A stretch of DNA of 20,750 bases from contig CAKAOY010000008.1 of the NCBI GenBank assembly GCA_916710115.1, positions 1 through 20,750 on the forward strand. The letters are read 5' to 3'. Numbering within the stretch: position 1 is the first letter of the stretch; each line of letters begins with the position of its first letter. This stretch comes from an uncultured Bergeyella sp. Lineage in GTDB: Bacteria; Bacteroidota; Bacteroidia; Flavobacteriales; Weeksellaceae. A program made the translations under genes and the position numbers. This document shows, in pieces, positions 1 to 7,049 of this stretch. The notes below the pieces were generated by a model that was given only the letters and a program-made list of their open reading frames with translations, made no database searches and was not told the origin of the DNA.

Positions 1-1
1 A

Positions 2-1021
2 ATGAATATTATATTTAAAAAATCTCTGAAAAAATTGAACACTTTTGGCGTGGATGTATATTCTGAATATTTTGTGGAAGTACATAACATAGACGAATTA
101 AAAGATGCAATAACTTTTGCAAAAAATAAGAATTTATCAATATTATTTTTAGGAGGAGGAAGTAATATTTTATTTACTAAAAATTATGAAGGAATTGTAA
201 TATTATTGAGAAATAAAGGGATTTTGGTGGAAAATATGAAAGATGATGAAGTTTTAATTTCTGTACAGGCAGGAGAAAATTTTCATCAGTTTATTTTATG
301 GTGTTTGGAGAAAGGATATGGGGGCTTAGAAAATTTATCATTGATACCTGGGAATGTAGGAACTACTCCTATACAGAATGTGGGTGCCTATGGAGTAGAA
401 ATAAAGGATATATTATATTCTTGTAAGGCTCTTAATTTAGAAACTCTTTTGGAGGAAAAATTTAGTAATATAAAATGTAATTTTGGTTATAGAGAATCTT
501 TTTTTAAAAGAGAAGGAAAAGGAAAGTATGTAATTACAGAGGTGTGTTTTAAATTAACTTTAAAAAATCATAAATTAAATATTGGGTATGGAGCTATTCA
601 GAAAAAATTAGATACAATGAAGGTGAATCTACCCACAATAAAAGATATTTCTAATGCAGTTATTAGTATAAGAACAGAGAAATTACCCAATCCAAATGTG
701 CTAGGAAACTCTGGAAGTTTTTTTAAAAACCCGATAGTAATGATAGATAAATTTGAAGAATTAAAAGAAAAATATCCTGAAATTCCACATTATTTAGATA
801 ATAAAGGTGTGAAAATTCCTGCGGGTTGGCTAATAGAAAAGGCAGGTTGGAAAGGCAAGCAATTAGGAAATGTAGCGATCCACCATTTGCAAGCATTGGT
901 AGTTATTAATGTAACAGGAAATGCAACAGGACAGGAGATTTTTGATTTTTCTTCACAAGTTATACTATCTGTAAAGGAAAAATTTGGAATAGAATTAGAA
1001 AGAGAAGTAAATATAATTTGA
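2..1021 (+). CDS. murB: UDP-N-acetylenolpyruvoylglucosamine reductase (MurB)
   Basis: MurB is the cytoplasmic FAD enzyme that reduces UDP-N-acetylglucosamine enolpyruvate to UDP-N-acetylmuramate with NADPH, the second committed step of peptidoglycan precursor synthesis. The FAD-binding half shows LGGGSNIL at about residues 50-57 and IPGNVGTTPIQNVGAYG at about 115-131. The substrate half shows YRESFFK with the expected arginine at about 164, and GNSGSFFKNP with the proton-donating serine at about 239. The C-terminal LEREV supplies the expected glutamate at about 335. The 339-residue length and the loop content match the E. coli-type (type I) enzyme. The ATG lies at base 2, so the upstream region cannot be examined and a slightly longer N-terminus cannot be excluded, though the protein starts at the usual place relative to its LNTFGV motif. 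aroC follows after 9 bases, suggesting one transcript. Confidence 0.96.
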   Translation: MNIIFKKSLKKLNTFGVDVYSEYFVEVHNIDELKDAITFAKNKNLSILFLGGGSNILFTKNYEGIVILLRNKGILVENMKDDEVLISVQAGENFHQFILWCLEKGYGGLENLSLIPGNVGTTPIQNVGAYGVEIKDILYSCKALNLETLLEEKFSNIKCNFGYRESFFKREGKGKYVITEVCFKLTLKNHKLNIGYGAIQKKLDTMKVNLPTIKDISNAVISIRTEKLPNPNVLGNSGSFFKNPIVMIDKFEELKEKYPEIPHYLDNKGVKIPAGWLIEKAGWKGKQLGNVAIHHLQALVVINVTGNATGQEIFDFSSQVILSVKEKFGIELEREVNII

Positions 1022-1030
1022 TAGAAAAAG

Positions 1031-2095
1031 ATGAATCAATTAGGGAATTTTTTGACATTAAATACTTTTGGTGAGAGTCATGGAGAAGCTTATGGTGGAA
1101 TTATTACAAATTTTCCATCGGGGTATGAGGTGGATTTTGAGGAAATTCAGAGAAATTTGGATAGAAGAAAGCCAGGTCAATCGGAAATTACCACTCAGAG
1201 AAAGGAAAATGATGTTGTAAAATTTGTTTCGGGGATTTTTGCTGGAAAAACTACGGGACTACCTATTGCATTTGTTATAGAAAATAATAATCAAAGAAGT
1301 AAAGATTATTCTCATATAGAAAATTCTTATCGTCCGAGCCATGCAGATTTTACTTACGATAAGAAATTTGGTTTTCGAGACTATCGTGGAGGAGGAAAAT
1401 CTTCGGCAAGAGAGACAATGAATTGGGTGGTAGCAGGAAGTTTGGCCAAGCAAATTATACCAAATAATATTAAAATAAATGCATATGTGTCGTCTGTAGG
1501 AGATATTTTTTGCGATAAGCCTTATCAATATTTAAATTTTGATAAAATTGAAAATAATATCGTCCGTTGTCCAGATGAGGAGATTGCAGAAAAAATGATT
1601 GAAAAAATAAGAAAAATAAAAAAAGAAGGTAATACAATTGGGGGAACAATTACTTGTGTTATCCAGAATGTTCCAATTGGGATTGGAGAGCCCGTTTTTT
1701 TGAAATTGCAGGCCGAATTAGCTAAGGCTATGCTCAATATTAATGCGTGTAAGGGGTTTGAGTATGGTAGTGGTTTTCGCGGTGCAGAGATGATAGGTAG
1801 TGAGCATAATGACCTTTTTAATTCTGATTTTTCTACAAAGACAAACTTTTCAGGAGGCATACAAGGGGGAATATCTAATGGAATGGATATTTATTTCCGT
1901 GTGGCATTTAAGCCAGTGGCAACATTACTACGCCCCCAAAATAGCATTGACAAGTTTGGAAATACCATTGTTTTGGAGGGAAAAGGTCGCCATGACCCTT
2001 GTGTTGTTCCTCGTGCAGTCCCTGTCGTAGAGGCTTTGGCAAGTTTTGTATTGGCAGATTTACATTTGATAAATCAATCTCGCAAGGAGATTTAA
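1031..2095 (+). CDS. aroC: chorismate synthase (AroC)
   Basis: AroC converts 5-enolpyruvylshikimate-3-phosphate to chorismate using reduced FMN, the last step of the shikimate pathway. The three family signatures are visible: GESHG at residues 14-18 with catalytic His17, the GGGKSSARET segment at about residue 120, and GRHDPCVVPRAVPVVEA near the C-terminus with the second catalytic histidine at about 321. At 354 residues it is the normal length of the short bacterial form, with no fused flavin reductase, so reduced FMN would have to come from elsewhere. The ATG sits 9 bases after murB. No strong Shine-Dalgarno sequence is present, as usual in Bacteroidota. Its TAA stop interlocks with the stop of the converging downstream gene in a shared TTAA. 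Confidence 0.96.
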   Translation: MNQLGNFLTLNTFGESHGEAYGGIITNFPSGYEVDFEEIQRNLDRRKPGQSEITTQRKENDVVKFVSGIFAGKTTGLPIAFVIENNNQRSKDYSHIENSYRPSHADFTYDKKFGFRDYRGGGKSSARETMNWVVAGSLAKQIIPNNIKINAYVSSVGDIFCDKPYQYLNFDKIENNIVRCPDEEIAEKMIEKIRKIKKEGNTIGGTITCVIQNVPIGIGEPVFLKLQAELAKAMLNINACKGFEYGSGFRGAEMIGSEHNDLFNSDFSTKTNFSGGIQGGISNGMDIYFRVAFKPVATLLRPQNSIDKFGNTIVLEGKGRHDPCVVPRAVPVVEALASFVLADLHLINQSRKEI

Positions 2096-3393
2096 TTTTC
2101 TTCTGAAAATAAGCATTTCAAAATGATAGATGCTTGTTCTTGGTAGCCAGTAGGAAGAAAATGGACATTGTCTTTGTTGGCTTTTTTCTCGGTTAATTTT
2201 TTCTGAAAATACCCTTTTCCACCCAAAAATTTATATAAATTAAGAAAGGCTGTGTTATTCTCTTTGCTAATTTCTTGTATCCAATTAGAGATTTTAGCAA
2301 TTTTATTGGGATTAATATTATTATCCGTTGGAGAAATTAATAAAATTGGTAAATTATCATTGTTTTCTCTCAGTTTTTTTATCAAAGTGCGAGCGTTTGC
2401 TTTGAATTCTGTTTCAGAGGTGTTATTTAGTGACTCATTGGTTCCTAATGCAATGATTATGAAATGAGGTTCGGTAGCCTTTAATTGCTTTATTTGGAGA
2501 GGGTATTTGATAAAATCAGCATAGGTTGCTCCATTTACACCAACAGAATTGAATATCACTCCCTTTTTTGCACCAGATTTTATGAATTGAAATCCATAGA
2601 GAATATTATTTTCTCCGATTATTTCCATTAAAAACGATTTTTGAAGAGAAGGGTAGTTGATTTCGTTGATAGATTTCAGTTCGCCACAACTTAAAATTTG
2701 AGTATAATTTTTAAAATTATTATCATAGAGATAATCAACATTTTCAACATTGATAATTTGCCCTGCTTTTGGATTTTTTACAGATATACCATTAAGTTGG
2801 AGTAATCTTGTTGTTACGATATTGAATTTTGATGCCAACTCAAAGTAGTTTTCACCTTCTTTCACAATATATTTTTGGAGTGTTTTCCTTGGTTTTATGT
2901 AATCTTTCAGACTTTTTGAAGATTGCAAAATGTTATATTGGCTATGGGTGGGTTGTCCAAAAATTTTTACTTTGTCGAAGGAATCATCAGTATTTTTAAA
3001 ATCAATTTGAATAATGGAATTTTCGTTATTTCCCATCACAAATCCCATAGCACCTATTTCTTTATAAATATCTTGTTCGTAGGAAGTTCTAAATGTATGC
3101 CAAGCCATGTTGGTATAGGCTTCAAAATCTAAATTTCCATTTGAATTCGCTAAAGGATAAGGAAAAACGAGCCCTCGTCCTGCGTTTCCGTAATTATTTT
3201 GAAAGTAATTTCTTAAAACTTCAGAAATATACCCTCCTTGAATATGAGAATCACCGATGAGCAGTATATTGCAGACTTGTTTATTCGTTTTCAAATGTTC
3301 TAAAAATGGTTTGATATTTTGATAATTTTCTATTTTTTGAGCAGAAAATATGTTGTAAAAACATAAACAAATGGTAAAAATAATCTTGAGCAT
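2092..3393 (-). CDS. secreted SGNH/GDSL-type hydrolase with internal LysM domain
   Basis: Predicted exported esterase of 433 residues, possibly acting on O-acetyl groups of peptidoglycan or a surface glycan. After a signal peptide (about residues 1-18, cleavage after FSA) come SGNH block I GDSH with nucleophile Ser49, block II GVNGATY at about 285, block III GTNES with Asn at about 319, and block V DNVH with the Asp408/His411 pair. Between blocks I and II lies a LysM-like segment (about 175-216: YIVKEGENYFELASKF, then LLQLNGI and GQIINV), a fold that usually binds N-acetylglucosamine chains. The open frame can be extended to a TTG at 3420, but that TTG is part of the -7 promoter element TATCTTTG, so the ATG at 3393, immediately before the signal peptide, was chosen. 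The substrate is inferred from the LysM only; a general carbohydrate esterase is equally possible. Confidence 0.82.
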   Translation of the reverse strand: MLKIIFTICLCFYNIFSAQKIENYQNIKPFLEHLKTNKQVCNILLIGDSHIQGGYISEVLRNYFQNNYGNAGRGLVFPYPLANSNGNLDFEAYTNMAWHTFRTSYEQDIYKEIGAMGFVMGNNENSIIQIDFKNTDDSFDKVKIFGQPTHSQYNILQSSKSLKDYIKPRKTLQKYIVKEGENYFELASKFNIVTTRLLQLNGISVKNPKAGQIINVENVDYLYDNNFKNYTQILSCGELKSINEINYPSLQKSFLMEIIGENNILYGFQFIKSGAKKGVIFNSVGVNGATYADFIKYPLQIKQLKATEPHFIIIALGTNESLNNTSETEFKANARTLIKKLRENNDNLPILLISPTDNNINPNKIAKISNWIQEISKENNTAFLNLYKFLGGKGYFQKKLTEKKANKDNVHFLPTGYQEQASIILKCLFSEEN

Positions 3394-3417
3394 TATTGTA
3401 ATGATTTTGAATTGTAG

Positions 3418-3457
3418 CAAAGATAGTTTAAGTTTTCAATAGAAACAATTATCTTTG
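3418..3457. promoter_or_regulatory. compact bidirectional promoter of the SGNH and nitrilase genes
   Basis: Two exact TAnnTTTG -7 elements point away from each other: TATCTTTG on the minus strand at 3425-3418 and on the plus strand at 3450-3457. They form a perfect 9-base inverted repeat (GCAAAGATA at 3417-3425, TATCTTTGC at 3450-3458). The minus-strand promoter has a -33 TTG (CAA at 3446-3448) with a 20-base spacer. The plus-strand promoter has TTTA at 3427-3430, so its TTT also sits 20 bases from the -7 element. Transcripts would have very short leaders, about 18 bases to ATG 3393 and under 10 bases to ATG 3470. The start-site distances are inferred from the known -7 spacing. Confidence 0.78.
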
Positions 3458-3469
3458 CCAAAATTAAAT

Positions 3470-4222
3470 ATGATGAAGATTGTAGGATTAAATTTTGATA
3501 TTTATTGGAAGGATAAAAAGACTAATTTTCGGCAAATAGAGGATTATTTGGAGATGATAGAAGCAGATATTTTTGTACTTCCAGAGATGTTTTCCACAGG
3601 TTTTTGTATGGAAGCTGAAGAGATATCCGATAAGGAAAATGAGAGTTTGGAGTGGATGAAATCCTTTTCTAAGAGAAAAAAAACAGCGATTGCAGGGAGT
3701 GTTTCGGTATTTGAAAGTGGAAATTTTTATAATCGTTTTTATTTTGTGAAGCCTAATGGAGATGTTACTTTTTATGATAAGAGACATCTTTTTTCTTATG
3801 CGGGAGAGGATAAAATTTATACCAAGGGTAAGGAGCGAGTTGTGGTGGAGTATCTCGGAGTGAGATTTTTGTTGCAAGTCTGCTATGATTTGAGATTTCC
3901 TATTTTTTCAAGGAATAGGATGGATTATGATGCCATTTTGTATGTCGCCAATTGGCCTAAAACTCGTATTGATGCGTGGTATGCACTACTAAAATCTAGA
4001 GCAATAGAAAATCAATCATATGTTTTCGGAGTAAATAGAATAGGAGTGGATGGAAATAATATCCCTTACGAGACAAGTTCATATTGTTTCCGATATGATG
4101 GAGAACTAATATCTACAACTGATAAAAATATTATTTCAGCAAATATAGATATAGTTGATTTACATATATTTAGAGATGATTTCCAGTTTTTGAAAGATGC
4201 TGATGATTTTAGTTTTTATTAA
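3470..4222 (+). CDS. nitrilase-superfamily amidohydrolase, omega-amidase (YafV/NIT2) type
   Basis: Carbon-nitrogen hydrolase of 250 residues with the complete catalytic set: Glu39 in LPEMFSTGF, Lys104 in YDKRHLF and nucleophile Cys138 in QVCYDLRFP. The LPEMFSTGF and DKRHLF wording is typical of YafV/NIT2-like omega-amidases, which hydrolyse alpha-ketoglutaramate or alpha-ketosuccinamate and so repair or salvage transamination by-products of glutamine and asparagine. The protein is cytoplasmic, with no signal peptide. The longest frame begins with TTG at 3455, but that TTG is the end of the plus-strand -7 element, so translation should start at ATG 3470 or the adjacent ATG 3473, giving a nearly leaderless mRNA. 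The TAA stop is interlocked with the stop of the next gene on the opposite strand. The family is well supported; the exact substrate is inferred. Confidence 0.88.
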   Translation: MMKIVGLNFDIYWKDKKTNFRQIEDYLEMIEADIFVLPEMFSTGFCMEAEEISDKENESLEWMKSFSKRKKTAIAGSVSVFESGNFYNRFYFVKPNGDVTFYDKRHLFSYAGEDKIYTKGKERVVVEYLGVRFLLQVCYDLRFPIFSRNRMDYDAILYVANWPKTRIDAWYALLKSRAIENQSYVFGVNRIGVDGNNIPYETSSYCFRYDGELISTTDKNIISANIDIVDLHIFRDDFQFLKDADDFSFY

Positions 4223-4950
4223 TGACAAGATTTGTGAGGTTTTTTATCTCCATTTTTGTGTATTTTTAGAACTTCTTTTTTAGGAGAAAGGTAGGGAATA
4301 CCCAATTCTAATCCTCGTAAAATGAAAATTCCCCCCATAATAATCATTAAAAAAGGAATTATTTTGAGTATTTTTAGCCTGAATGCCTGATTAATCAGGT
4401 CTCCTAAGGTAACGATGGCAAACATAAAGGGAATAGTCCCCATACCGAATAGGGCCATAAATAATGCTCCATTTTTCACACCACCATAGGCGATAGATGC
4501 AGTGAGAGCCATATAAACCATACCACAAGGAAGTAGTCCATTGAGTACCCCAGTGAAGAACCTTGATTGGTATCCAGACTTTTTGAGATATTTCCCTAAA
4601 TTGATTTTTATTCTCATTAAGAATGATTGCAGAAGAGGAATTTTATTAGAAAAATCATTGCTACCAAGCGAAAAACTAGACATTAATATAAGAGTCAGCC
4701 CAGCAAAAATAGTAAGGTACCGCTGAAAACCTATCAATGAGAATCCCTCGCCTAATAGTCCAAAAATTCCACCTAAAAAGGCATATGAGACAACTCTGCC
4801 TAATTGGTAGATGATGTTTTGCAGGTAAAAATTTACTGATTGCTTCCGTGTGATACCCAGCGACAGAGCTATCGGCCCACACATACCAATACAATGGAAC
4901 CCAGATGCCAATCCAAGCCCTACGGCAGATATTACGAGACTTATTTCCAT
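4219..4950 (-). CDS. UreH_2/DsbD-like membrane protein of the cbb3 oxidase cluster (TauE/SafE-like in many annotations)
   Basis: Integral membrane protein of 243 residues with about six hydrophobic segments. It carries the family hallmarks HCIGMCGPIALSL at residues 19-31 in the first segment (Cys20, Cys24) and LLPCGMVY around residue 140. These paired cysteine motifs are shared by the UreH_2 domain and the membrane part of DsbD/CcdA proteins, which move electrons or metals across the membrane. Homologues commonly close cbb3 oxidase clusters, where a role in copper supply or thiol reduction during assembly is suspected but, as far as I know, not firmly assigned. The soluble C-terminal tail is rich in Lys and His and ends in Lys-Ser-Cys-His, a possible metal ligand group. 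Its ATG overlaps the fixH stop by 10 bases, implying translational coupling. It could also be annotated as a sulfite exporter, which I consider less likely here. Confidence 0.8.
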   Translation of the reverse strand: MEISLVISAVGLGLASGFHCIGMCGPIALSLGITRKQSVNFYLQNIIYQLGRVVSYAFLGGIFGLLGEGFSLIGFQRYLTIFAGLTLILMSSFSLGSNDFSNKIPLLQSFLMRIKINLGKYLKKSGYQSRFFTGVLNGLLPCGMVYMALTASIAYGGVKNGALFMALFGMGTIPFMFAIVTLGDLINQAFRLKILKIIPFLMIIMGGIFILRGLELGIPYLSPKKEVLKIHKNGDKKPHKSCH

Positions 4951-5402
4951 ACAATATCGTAATCAATTTGATAATCTTGATAATCCTTTTTCCACATTAG
5001 TTTTAGTGTGTAACCTCCTTTTATCAGGTCTTTTGATGATATAATGTAAGTATCATCATTAAGTTTGAAATCTCGTTTTACATCCAAATTTTTATCATCT
5101 GTTCGGAATAGAAAAAATTTAAAAATCGCATTTTGGTTATTAATATCCTTTGGAAAGTGGATAATTAGCCCCTCTGTGTGTATTTTTACTTCCGGTTTTT
5201 GTGTTAGTTTTTCTGCTCTATTTTTGGCATCAATCACACTTTGGAACATTAGCTCTTCTTGATAATAATTGTCAGTAATAAGTTCTGAATTTTTCATTGT
5301 GGAGGTGAAATATACGACTAGTCCCACAATGAACGCCATAAAAGATATAATTGCTACGATGATTCCGTGACCCCAAGTGAATTTTGATTTTTCGTTGTTC
5401 AT
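4941..5402 (-). CDS. ccoH: cbb3 oxidase accessory protein FixH/CcoH
   Basis: FixH-family membrane protein of 153 residues needed for assembly or stability of the cbb3 oxidase. One transmembrane helix (about residues 10-33, following FTWGHGIIVAI) anchors an extracytoplasmic beta domain. The family signature around LITDNYYQEEL directly follows the membrane segment, and the domain ends in a YDIVWK strand. Length and layout are normal for the Bacteroidota form. It lies 43 bases downstream of ccoG and overlaps the next gene by 10 bases, so it belongs to the ccoG-side part of the cluster. The start is an ATG at 5402 with an A-rich leader and no clear Shine-Dalgarno sequence. The protein is poorly conserved as a family, but context and the NYY motif make the assignment firm. 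Confidence 0.9.
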   Translation of the reverse strand: MNNEKSKFTWGHGIIVAIISFMAFIVGLVVYFTSTMKNSELITDNYYQEELMFQSVIDAKNRAEKLTQKPEVKIHTEGLIIHFPKDINNQNAIFKFFLFRTDDKNLDVKRDFKLNDDTYIISSKDLIKGGYTLKLMWKKDYQDYQIDYDIVWK

Positions 5403-5445
5403 AGTGTTTTTAGATTAAGTTCTGTAAATTAAGAAAAATCTTAAA

Positions 5446-6897
5446 CTAAAAGGACAGCTTGAAAGGTCCTTCATAATAGGTTTCGAAGGTATCAATTAAT
5501 TTTCCTTTTTCGTCAAAAACACCTATAACGATGTTTTGTTTGGATAGTTTTATTTCTTCTTGTGGGAAATTGATATTGATAGTTCCTTTCAAAATTTCGT
5601 CTTTTTTTAGCACAATTTTTGATGATCCACTATATTCAATATTTCCTTTGGCTGGTTCCAAAACTTTAAAGTTTACTACCATGTTGTGGTTGGATTTATT
5701 GAGCAGAGTGTAGTTGTAGGTATTGATAATTTTTCCCTCTTTTAGGAAGTAGGTGCTACCTGGTGGCTTGATAAATTGTGCCTCCATAATCCCCCTGTTG
5801 TATAGTAGATATCCTAAGAAAATTACTAATCCTGTGAGAATAAAGGCATAAGATTTCATTCTTATGGTGAATTTGAATGGTTTTTCTTGCTCAATTTCGT
5901 CTTCGGTAGCATAGCGTATTAGACCTTTTGGAAATCCTACTTTTTCCATCACTTCGTCGCATGCATCTATACAAGCAGTACAATTTACACATTCCAATTG
6001 TTGTCCATCTCGTATATCAATCCCTGTGGGACAAACTACTACACATTGATTGCAGTCTATACAATCTCCCTTGCCGAGGGCTTTTCGGTCTTCATTTTTT
6101 TTCCATTTTGCACGCCCTATTTTACTTTCCCCTCGTTTAAAATCGTAATAAACATTAATAGTTTGTTTGTCTATTAGTACCCCTTGAAGTCTTCCGTAGG
6201 GACAAACTAAGGTGCAAGCCTGCTCTCTAAACCACGCAAAAACGAGGTAAAAAGTAGCAGTAAAAAGTATCATTACGATAAAGTTAGATGAGTTTTTTAT
6301 AGGGCCTTCTTTCATTATATGTAGAGTTTCTTCCCAGCCCACTACATACATATAAAGAAAATGGCTCACGATTAAAGATATTAAGGTATAGATACTCCAT
6401 TTGAGGCCTCTTTTTCGTATTTTTTCCCAGTTCCATTCTTGCTTATCAAGTTTCATTTGCTTGTTTCGGTCTCCTTCAATCCAAAATTCTATTTTACGGA
6501 AGACCATTTCCAGAAAAATAGTTTGTGGGCAAATCCAACCACAAAAAATTCGTCCGAAAGCTACAGTAAAGAGGATAATGAATATTAGAGAAGCAATAGC
6601 CCCAAGAGCCAAAATAAAGAAATCTTGTGGATAAAAAGGTTGTCCGATGATATAAAATTGCCTATCTAAGATATTTATCATCAAGAATGGGTTACCACTG
6701 ATTTTTATGAATGGAGTGATAAAGAATATTGTTAGTAGGGAAATAGCAACGATAGTTCGGTAATTGGTGTATTTTCCTTTTGGTTTGCGAGGATATACCC
6801 ATTTTCTTTTTCCAGTTTGATCCATTGTTCCAACTGAATCACGGAAAGTTTCGGGTTCTAAGACTTGTCCTTGTCCTCCTCTTACTTCATTTGCCAT
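5446..6897 (-). CDS. ccoG: cytochrome c oxidase accessory protein CcoG (FixG/RdxA)
   Basis: CcoG is a membrane ferredoxin-like protein; in studied bacteria it acts as a cupric reductase that helps load Cu(I) into the cbb3 oxidase. This 483-residue protein has about five hydrophobic helices in the first 370 residues. It has NapH-type CGWICP (Cys119, Cys123), a second pair in QACTLVCP (Cys228, Cys232) and two 4Fe-4S cluster motifs: CIDCNQCVVVCP at 279-290, and the cysteines at 303, 306, 309 and 313. The C-terminal 100 residues after the last helix form the periplasmic Ig-like FixG_C domain. All expected cysteines are present. It is separated from ccoP by 152 bases holding a strong hairpin, so it may be transcribed less than, or separately from, the structural genes. 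The start is an ATG preceded by an A-rich stretch. Confidence 0.95.
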   Translation of the reverse strand: MANEVRGGQGQVLEPETFRDSVGTMDQTGKRKWVYPRKPKGKYTNYRTIVAISLLTIFFITPFIKISGNPFLMINILDRQFYIIGQPFYPQDFFILALGAIASLIFIILFTVAFGRIFCGWICPQTIFLEMVFRKIEFWIEGDRNKQMKLDKQEWNWEKIRKRGLKWSIYTLISLIVSHFLYMYVVGWEETLHIMKEGPIKNSSNFIVMILFTATFYLVFAWFREQACTLVCPYGRLQGVLIDKQTINVYYDFKRGESKIGRAKWKKNEDRKALGKGDCIDCNQCVVVCPTGIDIRDGQQLECVNCTACIDACDEVMEKVGFPKGLIRYATEDEIEQEKPFKFTIRMKSYAFILTGLVIFLGYLLYNRGIMEAQFIKPPGSTYFLKEGKIINTYNYTLLNKSNHNMVVNFKVLEPAKGNIEYSGSSKIVLKKDEILKGTININFPQEEIKLSKQNIVIGVFDEKGKLIDTFETYYEGPFKLSF

Positions 6898-6983
6898 AGT
6901 TATGCTCTTTAATCATCAAAATCCTTTCTCATTTCGGTAGAAGAATATTTTACTAAAAATATTGGAAAGGAAATTGAAAAATT

Positions 6984-7023
6984 GAGATTTAATATCAATC
7001 TGTGTAGGTTGATACTAAATCTC
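6984..7023 (-). terminator. long hairpin between ccoP and ccoG, probable (partial) terminator
   Basis: Left arm GAGATTTAATATCAATCT (6984-7001) and right arm AGGTTGATACTAAATCTC (7006-7023) form an 18-pair stem with one A-C mismatch and one G-U pair, closed by GTGT. Read on the minus strand it starts 27 bases after the ccoP stop and is followed by CAATTTTTC, a U-rich tail, so it fits an intrinsic terminator or attenuator. On the plus strand GAACTTTTTA follows, so it could also work in that direction. Alternatively it could be a 3'-end stabiliser that lowers expression of ccoG and fixH relative to the oxidase subunits. Confidence 0.7.
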
Positions 7024-7049
7024 GAACTTTTTATACAAAAGATGAATTA

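Noticed and set aside
1525..1860. 111-codon open frame antisense to aroC
   Set aside because: It is covered fully by the well-conserved chorismate synthase frame and shows no family motif; treated as a shadow.
5429..5444. TTAAGA-AAAA-TCTTAA hairpin directly after the ccoG stop codon
   Set aside because: A six-pair AT-rich stem without a T-tract is too weak to call a terminator, and the closely spaced fixH gene implies continued transcription.
6982..6998. TTGA...ATCAA resembling an Fnr/Crp box upstream of ccoG
   Set aside because: The half-sites are three bases too far apart for TTGAT-N4-ATCAA, and the bases belong to the arm of the ccoP-ccoG hairpin.
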